Translations under genes and position numbers: made by a program | Shown here: piece after piece, positions 57,662-64,000 of the stretch | Position numbering within the stretch: the stretch's first letter is position 1 | Layout: each line of letters starts with the position of its first letter | Notes under the pieces: generated by a model | The model's input: the letters and a program-made list of their open reading frames with translations, nothing else | The model's database searches: none | What the model was told of the DNA's origin: nothing | Assembly (NCBI GenBank): GCA_031552845.1 | Contig: JAVBMC010000047.1 | Span: 1 to 64,000, forward strand | Reading direction: 5' to 3' | Origin: JAVBMC01 sp031552845 | Lineage (GTDB): Bacteria > Verrucomicrobiota > Kiritimatiellia > RFP12 > DVOR01 | Length of the DNA stretch: 64,000 nucleotides

Positions 57662-60544
57662 ATGTTGTTTTGGACTATTCTTTTTATTGCCGCGTATGTG
57701 TTAATGCTGGTGCCGGGATCGGGTATTTGTATCCGCTATTTACGAGCAACGGTACAACGTTCGTCTTGGGTTAGGATTGTATTGGCGGTGACAGCGCTTT
57801 CATATTTTACTATCTGTGCGCAGAAGCAGGGGACGTTGTTCTCTCCGGAGTCGTTGTCGGTACTAATCCAGCGGGTGATGTCGGGAGAGAGCGAAGAGGA
57901 GTTGTTACGGCGGGAGCCGTCGGCTGAGGAGAAGATCAGTGGGGCGTTGTTGGCAAGGGTGAGCGTGCTGAGTGGTTTTATGGCGCGTCCGGAGAAGCCG
58001 ACCGCCGAACTGACGTTTGATAGTACGAATAGTTGGAGCTCTCAGAATCTGGCGTTGCCGTTTAGGATGCTGGTGGGGACGAACCATTACTCAAGCGTGT
58101 GGGTGTCGGCATACGGCGTATTGGGGTTTGATGCACCGCAGGGGGAGCCGGTGCGTCCGACGGTATTACAGATTGATGGGAATGGCACTTTACGGAAGTG
58201 GCCGTTGCCGAAGAGTAAGTTGTCGGTGTCGTACGAGTTGCCGAGCGCGAAGAACCCCGATGCTGTAATGCTGGCGCCGTTATGGGGATATCATTCGTTC
58301 GGTGATGGGAGCAGCGTCTGGATGCATGACCTGACGAACTCGTGTGTGATTACGTATGAGAACATTTACGTCAATGGCAGCGAGACGCCGACGAGCTTTC
58401 AGATGGAGTTTTTCCGCGATGGCGATATGTTTATCCGTTACAAAGAACTGCCGCAGAACATTGGCTCGACGCATCGCATGGGTTTCCAAAACAACCATGG
58501 CGGATGGACGTTGCCGGGGGAGTGTATCACTTCCAATACTGAGTTGTATATACGGGCGTTTGGCTGGGCTGACCCGGATCTGGAGGATACGGACGGGGAT
58601 GGCTTGCTTGATATTGACGAGATTTTCGAGCATCACACGCGGACCGATTTATGGGATACAGATGGTGATTTGTGGGGCGACTTTGATGAGCTGGCGATGG
58701 AGACTTGCCCACGGACTGCAGTGCCGTCGGCGATTGACGTGGAGGCGTGGTGCAGTGAGTTCGGCGTGACAAGCCGGACAGACGCGAGGCTGTTTGCAAG
58801 TCCGCTGCAAGATGGATTTTCGCCATGGTATGTGGAGCATGTATTGGGCGGAGAGGTCACTGAGATTGATCGAGAGACCGAGGCAGAGTTGTATGTCAAT
58901 GTGTATGCGGATCGCCCGGCAGTGTTGGCTGTTAAAAACACAAACACGCTCTATATGCCCATCGCGCCGAAGCTAGAAACGCAGCAATTCCGTTTACGAT
59001 TGCCGCTTGGCATCGAAACTAAGCTAACGCTCCAAACGCGTACACCCGACCTTCCGGAGACGATGGACGAAGGCTACTGGCGTCCGGCGTTGAGTGTTGA
59101 GGCCTATGATAATAACTGCCCTGTATTTGCGAGCGATGCAACCTATCACGATGTTTCAGCCAGCTGTGGGATCAGCTATGGCGAAGTCAGCTTTGAATAT
59201 CCGCAGACTCGTGCGCTTCGCAAAGCAACTACGCCTGATGAGGATGTGCCGTGCCCGGGCGGTAATTGGCCATCGATACCACTCATGACATACTCGCTTG
59301 ATGTCGGCGTCACTCCGCACGATGTCTGCCCGCTATGGACGCTCAGCCTGCAAGACGGCTTGTGCACATGGGGATCAAATGCAGGGACGGTGAACGTCTA
59401 TATTGATGATAGACCTGTTTGCACCACTTCGGCCTCTTCGTATAACTTCAATCCAGCAGCCTACGGCGGTGGCAAACATACTGTGGTCATCAGGAACGCC
59501 GCCTATGGCTGGCTCGTCGGACGTGCCGCGTTCGAAGTCGGATCCCACTTGCCAGACGGCGTCGAAACAAACCTCGCCGCCTGTGTCGGTGACGACCACA
59601 CCCCCGGTTACAGCGACAACCCAACCAACTCCCCCTGCATCTGCAAACACCGCGCTAAACAACCAACAATGCGGTTTGGATTCGACCATGCTAAAGTCAA
59701 TACACGTAATTTAACGCACCCGAAAGAAAGAGAGAGTGATAAAAAATATGATCATTGTTTGGGGATTATGTGGGGTAGAAATGGCGAAATCGATTTAATG
59801 TCGTTGGTTCATGAAGATGCACTGCCTTATAGAACTAACGCCCTCTGGCGTATCAATGGCACGTTACAAGATGTTTCAATCCTGCGTTTTCAATTTAAAG
59901 TACCAGTTGATTTAGAACCTCATATTTATCGGATTGAAATTGTTGCCAAGGAAGATCGTGAAGTGTGGGACAGAATGTTTTTAGTGATTAATCATCCTGC
60001 ATCGGGCACTCGTTATTCCAGATGGGCTAACAAATGGAGTGATGAAATGAATCGTGCTTGGCTCCAAGAGTTACCAGCACCATATGTTGCATTGCCAACA
60101 GAGGTAGATTCCAGCGATAAACTAATTTATCATGACCCTGAGCCTGATGCACCTGATATTTGGGAGGTGCCTGGAATTCCGGGACTGTATTACCATCATA
60201 CGTCTGTACGCGACATGCGTTCGGCAGGCACAAGCGGCGGGCATGGACACCAAGCTTGTTATGATGAGACGGGAAATATTGTACTCAATGGCGTCAGCGC
60301 AGGAACGGCAGATTATGTGAAGCCCAAGAAAACGAATGTTCTGACTGTCAGCAGACATAGTGACGAAGATGTTTTACCGTATGTACGCGCCTTGCAGCTT
60401 GATGGTAATCCGTGCGAACAAATATCTGCCGGAATGGATTTATCGCATGCGCTTGTTTGTGAAGGCCCGCAAACAAAAAAATATTTGATATGCCGTCCGC
60501 CTATTCCCAACAACAAGCCAATGTTGTCACCGCAAATCCAATAA
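57662..60544 (+). CDS. Putative polymorphic toxin: membrane-anchored multidomain protein with variable C-terminal tip
   Basis: 960 aa. Two N-terminal membrane helices (residues 1-20 and 35-52). A beta-rich region (about 120-300; SFQMEFFRDGDMFIRYKELP) precedes calcium-type repeats at about 304-345 (DTDGDGLLDIDEIFE; DTDGDLWGDFDELA). From about 533 a module follows that recurs in the gene at 61313 (GGGKHTVVIRNAAYGWLVG; GDDHTPGYSDNPTNSPCIC). The final 300 residues are AT-rich in DNA and divergent, but keep YYHHTSVRDMRS and GGHGHQACYDETGN. These His-rich motifs may be catalytic; activity is not known. ATG 57662 follows GGAAGG; the TTG at 57593 has no such site. Confidence 0.75.
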   Translation: MLFWTILFIAAYVLMLVPGSGICIRYLRATVQRSSWVRIVLAVTALSYFTICAQKQGTLFSPESLSVLIQRVMSGESEEELLRREPSAEEKISGALLARVSVLSGFMARPEKPTAELTFDSTNSWSSQNLALPFRMLVGTNHYSSVWVSAYGVLGFDAPQGEPVRPTVLQIDGNGTLRKWPLPKSKLSVSYELPSAKNPDAVMLAPLWGYHSFGDGSSVWMHDLTNSCVITYENIYVNGSETPTSFQMEFFRDGDMFIRYKELPQNIGSTHRMGFQNNHGGWTLPGECITSNTELYIRAFGWADPDLEDTDGDGLLDIDEIFEHHTRTDLWDTDGDLWGDFDELAMETCPRTAVPSAIDVEAWCSEFGVTSRTDARLFASPLQDGFSPWYVEHVLGGEVTEIDRETEAELYVNVYADRPAVLAVKNTNTLYMPIAPKLETQQFRLRLPLGIETKLTLQTRTPDLPETMDEGYWRPALSVEAYDNNCPVFASDATYHDVSASCGISYGEVSFEYPQTRALRKATTPDEDVPCPGGNWPSIPLMTYSLDVGVTPHDVCPLWTLSLQDGLCTWGSNAGTVNVYIDDRPVCTTSASSYNFNPAAYGGGKHTVVIRNAAYGWLVGRAAFEVGSHLPDGVETNLAACVGDDHTPGYSDNPTNSPCICKHRAKQPTMRFGFDHAKVNTRNLTHPKERESDKKYDHCLGIMWGRNGEIDLMSLVHEDALPYRTNALWRINGTLQDVSILRFQFKVPVDLEPHIYRIEIVAKEDREVWDRMFLVINHPASGTRYSRWANKWSDEMNRAWLQELPAPYVALPTEVDSSDKLIYHDPEPDAPDIWEVPGIPGLYYHHTSVRDMRSAGTSGGHGHQACYDETGNIVLNGVSAGTADYVKPKKTNVLTVSRHSDEDVLPYVRALQLDGNPCEQISAGMDLSHALVCEGPQTKKYLICRPPIPNNKPMLSPQIQ

Positions 60545-60557
60545 ACAGGAGAGATGA

Positions 60558-61316
60558 ATGAAGAGTCTAGTTTTGAGTATTTTTTGTGCATCCATCGCAC
60601 TGGGGGGAGAATTAGGATTTATGCATGGCACTAATTACTGGGGGTTAATTTTTCAACTACCCGAATTAAAGAATGAAGCGAAAATGGCAATTAGTCAGGA
60701 CTTTCAAAATATATTTGACCGGTTCTCTCTGGCTGATGTTATGCTTGAGCCTCCTTCAACAAACTCGACGCATTCGCAATTGTTAAAAGAAACTGGCCAT
60801 ATGATTATCGACAGCTCACGCTATGCCATTCCATGGAAGACAAGTGGATTTGAGTATGTTGTCACGAATGGGACAAATTATTTGATTGTGTTTGATGATG
60901 TATGTGTGAGCTATACGAATGCGATTCGTTTCACAAACGAGCATTCGTTTGCAGTAAAACAAATGCCTGCATTTGTTGAAAAATATAACAATTCATATAC
61001 GAACTATCACATGTCTTATTCAAATAAGGCGGAATTTGTATGGAACCCAAAGGTAATCAATGCCACGCTAAGCACATCCGATACACAGACTTTACTGGAT
61101 AATGCTGTGCCAACGAATGGAAATCAAATTGCTTGTTATATGCCATCTATCTTGGAATATCAACTACTGATAGACCAAACGTACACAAACACGCCATTAG
61201 TGATTTCAAGATCTGCAGCCTGTTATAAGCCGTTGGGGTATGATAATTTTATTGGAGAATGGGTGTCTGTTTTCGCAAATGGTGCATGGCGTATGTTATA
61301 TCCAACGATGCCATGA
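60558..61316 (+). CDS. Putative immunity protein 1 (secreted)
   Basis: 252 aa. Signal peptide MKSLVLSIFCASIALGG. It belongs to one family with the proteins at 62638 and 63370: shared segments are NAIRFTNEHSFAVKQMPAFV, MPSILEYQLLID and FANGAWRMLYP. It lies 13 nt after the toxin-like gene, with AGGAGAG, and ends overlapping the orphan module. Immunity is inferred from this position and from pairing with each tip; no family with known function was recognised. Confidence 0.65.
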   Translation: MKSLVLSIFCASIALGGELGFMHGTNYWGLIFQLPELKNEAKMAISQDFQNIFDRFSLADVMLEPPSTNSTHSQLLKETGHMIIDSSRYAIPWKTSGFEYVVTNGTNYLIVFDDVCVSYTNAIRFTNEHSFAVKQMPAFVEKYNNSYTNYHMSYSNKAEFVWNPKVINATLSTSDTQTLLDNAVPTNGNQIACYMPSILEYQLLIDQTYTNTPLVISRSAACYKPLGYDNFIGEWVSVFANGAWRMLYPTMP

Positions 61317-62623
61317 GTTCAGTCAGAACTCTCGGGAAGCTGGGCGGCGATTGGCCGTCGATACCGCTAACGCCGTACAAGATTGAGGCGGGGGAGGTCT
61401 GTCCTGCGTGGAACTGCACTGAACGGAATGGTGTGTGTACATGGGGTTCGTATGCCGGGATGGTTGATGTGTATATTGATAGCGTGCTTGTCTGCACCAC
61501 TTCGGCCTCTTCGTATAACTTCAATCCAGCAGCCTACGGCGGTGGCAAACATACCGTGGTAGTCAGAAACGCCACCTATGGCTGGCTTGTCGGAAGTGCT
61601 CAGTTCGAAGTCGGATCCCACTTGCCAGACGGCGTCGAAACAAACCTCGCCGCCTGTGTCGGTGACGACCACACCCCCGGTTACAGCGACAACCCAACCA
61701 ACTCCCCCTGCATTTGCAAAAAGCCTGCCAAACAACCCATCATCCGCTTTGGCTTTGATCACGCCAAAGTAAGAACGCGAAACCTCAATCATCCCAACGA
61801 ACCCGCTGGAGATAAACTGTATCAACATTGCTTAGGAAGGGTATGGAATGGTGGTGGCATTGGCTTGATGTCACTGGTGCAGGAAGACGCATTACCCTAT
61901 CATGATAAAGTCCGCTGGCGTATCAATGGCAGTCTGCAAGAGAGCTCGGCACTGATGTACAGAAAGAAAGAGCCTGATGACTTCAAACCACATATTTATC
62001 GAGTAGAGATTGTTAGTAAAGAGGACAATGAAGTGTGGGATCGACTATTTGTGGTCGTCAATAATCCACAGACAGAGGCATCATATACTACATGGGTGAC
62101 GCGCTGGTCGGATGCTGCAAACCGCGATTGGCTTAAGGAGTTGCCTGCGGCGTATAAAAGCTTGCGTGCGGTAGAACAGGGAGCAAATGTTGTTTTTCGA
62201 GATCCGGAACCCAATACGACCAATTTATGGGAGGGAATATCTACCCCCGGCGACTATTATCATCATACATCAGTGTATGAAATGAGATCAGAGGAAACTC
62301 GCGGAGGACATGGCCATCAAGCGTGTTATGATGCTCAAGGACAGCTTGTAACGACAGGTGTTTCGGCCGGCAGGGCGGATCGCTGGCACTACACTTATAT
62401 CTATTCACCCAATATGAGCCGATCACATATAGAAGAAGATGCCTATCTATACATTCGAGCTTGTCAGTTGGATGGGAATCCTGTTTTGCCTGATAGTGTT
62501 AGATATCCGTCTAATTTGTTGCAACCGTTAATTTTTCAAGGGGAACATCTTAATAAGTATTTGTACTGTCGTCCACCACTCCCGAATAATAAAATCTTGT
62601 TAGAGCCGGGGGTACGTCCATAG
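61313..62623 (+). CDS. Orphan copy of the C-terminal toxin module
   Basis: 436 aa. It lacks signal peptide, membrane helices and calcium repeats and begins almost at the shared module (LGKLGGDWPSIPLTPYK). DNA at 61604-61713 is identical to 59531-59640 in the full-length gene. After that the two diverge but keep YYHHTSVYEMRS, GGHGHQACYDAQGQ and GVSAGRAD. ATG 61313 overlaps the stop of the putative immunity gene 1 (ATGA), so translation is coupled; a GTG at 61259 is less likely. It resembles the orphan tips of Rhs, CdiA and MafB loci. Confidence 0.7.
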   Translation: MSSVRTLGKLGGDWPSIPLTPYKIEAGEVCPAWNCTERNGVCTWGSYAGMVDVYIDSVLVCTTSASSYNFNPAAYGGGKHTVVVRNATYGWLVGSAQFEVGSHLPDGVETNLAACVGDDHTPGYSDNPTNSPCICKKPAKQPIIRFGFDHAKVRTRNLNHPNEPAGDKLYQHCLGRVWNGGGIGLMSLVQEDALPYHDKVRWRINGSLQESSALMYRKKEPDDFKPHIYRVEIVSKEDNEVWDRLFVVVNNPQTEASYTTWVTRWSDAANRDWLKELPAAYKSLRAVEQGANVVFRDPEPNTTNLWEGISTPGDYYHHTSVYEMRSEETRGGHGHQACYDAQGQLVTTGVSAGRADRWHYTYIYSPNMSRSHIEEDAYLYIRACQLDGNPVLPDSVRYPSNLLQPLIFQGEHLNKYLYCRPPLPNNKILLEPGVRP

Positions 62624-62637
62624 TAAGGAGAATGATT

Positions 62638-63366
62638 ATGAAAAAACTTATTGGTATGATTTTATTTGTCAGCATTACAGTAAATGCTCAATTCCCTGCA
62701 TGTCATTTCCAATGGGGGGATGAAACATGTGGATTGACTTTTGATGATACTAATCTAACAGCTGAAGTTAAAGCTGTAATTCGCGATGACGTTGGATTGA
62801 TATTCTCGCGTATACCAACCAATGTCTCAACATATATAATTACAAATGATGTCCGCTATACAGCCGGATTGACTGGCATTAATGGACTATTGTATTATCC
62901 AGAAAACTTTGCGTTCGGAACATATAAAAATATTAATGGTTTTCGATGCTTTGATATTGAAACAGACGTTAGCTCAAAATATCTGGAGGCAATCGCATTA
63001 ACCAATCGTCATAAAGTAGCGGTTGCCACTGTGCCAACGTTTCTTACACAGTTGGAGAGTATGCGCCCCGGAATTACAACAACGAATGCGTATGTTCACT
63101 GTTTCTGGATGATGAAGGAGGAAAGAGTCTTTACTTTGACAGATTTTGGGAGGCATCCAGAGTGGATTACTGAAGGAATTGCAACTGCAAAAGATAAGTT
63201 TTTCTTTCGACCGTCAATCCTAGATTTCTCTGAACGTACTGCGGGGGAGAATGTTTATCTTTGTTTTTATACTTATATGATGAGCAGGACGGATCGAAGC
63301 CAGTATAAAGGTATGGCTTTCACATATGCGCAGGGTGCGTGGAGGTTCTTTAATCCGATGGAGTGA
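62638..63366 (+). CDS. Putative immunity protein 2 (secreted)
   Basis: 242 aa. Signal peptide KKLIGMILFVSITVNA. It shares EAIALTNRHKVAVATVPTFL, RPSILDF and FTYAQGAWRFFNP with the neighbours at 60558 and 63370, and its start CHFQWGDETCGLTFDDTNLT matches the third copy (SFRWGNEVCELNFESTNLC). TAAGGAG fits ATG 62638 better than ATG 62632. Directly downstream of the orphan module. Confidence 0.65.
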   Translation: MKKLIGMILFVSITVNAQFPACHFQWGDETCGLTFDDTNLTAEVKAVIRDDVGLIFSRIPTNVSTYIITNDVRYTAGLTGINGLLYYPENFAFGTYKNINGFRCFDIETDVSSKYLEAIALTNRHKVAVATVPTFLTQLESMRPGITTTNAYVHCFWMMKEERVFTLTDFGRHPEWITEGIATAKDKFFFRPSILDFSERTAGENVYLCFYTYMMSRTDRSQYKGMAFTYAQGAWRFFNPME

Positions 63367-63369
63367 TTA

Positions 63370-64000
63370 ATGAAAAGACTCATGGGCCTTTTATTCTTGC
63401 TTCAAGCATCTGGCATATTTGCAAGCAATACTCCTTTATATTCTTTTCGCTGGGGTAATGAAGTCTGCGAATTGAATTTTGAGAGTACAAACTTGTGTGC
63501 GAAGGCCAAAGCAGATGTTTGCAAGGATATTGAGCAAATATTCCGTTGTATCCCCACCAATATTTCCAGCCTTACGTCAACCAATGCATCGCAAGAGATT
63601 TACGTGCTTAATGTCTTTCCAACGCGATATTATTATCCTAAGGAGTTTAGCTTTGGCACTTATCGCAAGCCCAATACTCTTAAGGTATTTGATGTTGGAG
63701 CACCTTTGGCTCAGAAGTATAACAATGCCATTGCCTTGACCAATGAATATCGTATCGGCGTTGCCGCGTTGCCTGAGTTTTTGGCGCAGCTTACAAGTAT
63801 GACCACGAACAATACAACCGACCTTTCATTTGCGCAATTGTTTTGGAATACTGAAAGCAATCAAGCTGTTCCGTTAACAAGAATTGATGTCCCAGCGGGA
63901 ACGGTTCGCAATGAAGTTCAAGCCATTAGTGAGTTTAAATTTTCGCCTCCAAGCATGCTTGACTACTATCGCATGACCGTTGGAAGCACGGAAGTTTTGG
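63370..64000 (+). CDS. Putative immunity protein 3, 3' end outside window
   Basis: 210 codons visible, open to the edge. Signal peptide LMGLLFLLQASGIFA. Close paralogue of the previous gene (YSFRWGNEVCELNFESTNL; NAIALTNEYRIGVAALPEFL; SPPSMLDYYR). Starts 4 nt after that gene's stop. A third immunity-type gene without its own module in view suggests a further array past the window edge. Confidence 0.65.
   Translation, partial: MKRLMGLLFLLQASGIFASNTPLYSFRWGNEVCELNFESTNLCAKAKADVCKDIEQIFRCIPTNISSLTSTNASQEIYVLNVFPTRYYYPKEFSFGTYRKPNTLKVFDVGAPLAQKYNNAIALTNEYRIGVAALPEFLAQLTSMTTNNTTDLSFAQLFWNTESNQAVPLTRIDVPAGTVRNEVQAISEFKFSPPSMLDYYRMTVGSTEVL

Overview
The window looks like a chromosomal piece of a PVC-group bacterium, most likely a host-associated or gut Kiritimatiellota, Lentisphaerota or Verrucomicrobiota relative. 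The pointers are a sigma factor of the Rhodopirellula/Verrucomicrobium type with its anti-sigma partner, two HU-like proteins with a long C-terminal extension, a four-helix-bundle 'suffix domain' protein, large secreted LRR/InlB-repeat proteins, and glycan-degrading genes (GH109-type oxidoreductase, sialate O-acetylesterase, GH99-like). This is inferred from gene families only; there is no rRNA in the window, and one tRNA (Phe, GAA).

Layout. 1-4357 (-): large secreted protein with an alpha/beta-hydrolase domain, whose 3' end lies outside. 4358-7800: repeat-rich DNA around a four-helix-bundle gene and the first HU-like gene. 7810-14609 (+): malic enzyme, scpA, scpB, then two tetrapyrrole fusion genes (Met8-HemA and HemC-SUMT-HemD). 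14621-19778 (-): patatin, unknown, proC, adenosine deaminase, plsC, mazG. 20048-24782 (-): BspA-type LRR surface protein and the second HU-like gene. 25245-33643 (+): a long operon with leuC, leuD, parA, an L,D-transpeptidase, an RsmC-like methyltransferase, dCMP deaminase, a secreted protein and argH. 33831-46890 (-): a glycan-degradation block interrupted by holA and pepP, then an LRR protein fused to an anti-sigma factor, and its sigma factor. 47447-56218 (+): tRNA-Phe, cysK, hemB, maf, a nucleotide-sugar dehydratase, two small lipoproteins, comM, an AhbD-like radical SAM protein and xerD. 56862-64000 (+): a structured leader RNA followed by what looks like a polymorphic toxin locus.

Two stories stand out. 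First, 57199-64000 has the layout of a polymorphic toxin system: a long membrane-anchored protein with calcium-type repeats and a variable tip, a small secreted putative immunity protein, an orphan copy of the tip module without the long N-terminus, and two more paralogous putative immunity proteins. The orphan and full-length modules share 110 bp of identical DNA just before the divergent, AT-rich tips, as expected if tips are exchanged by recombination. Second, this locus and the lipase-like surface gene at the other end of the window are preceded by the same roughly 300-nt leader, with a conserved promoter and several helices supported by compensatory changes, including a possible terminator switch. 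This may be an undescribed cis-regulatory RNA.

Other points: a HemC that lacks its cofactor-binding third domain inside a triple fusion, a siroheme-type pathway that may feed an AhbD-like heme step, a duplicated upstream region shared by the two HU-like genes, a 200-bp long-hairpin repeat, REP-like elements with covarying stems, and several promoters placed so close to the start codon that the mRNAs should be leaderless.
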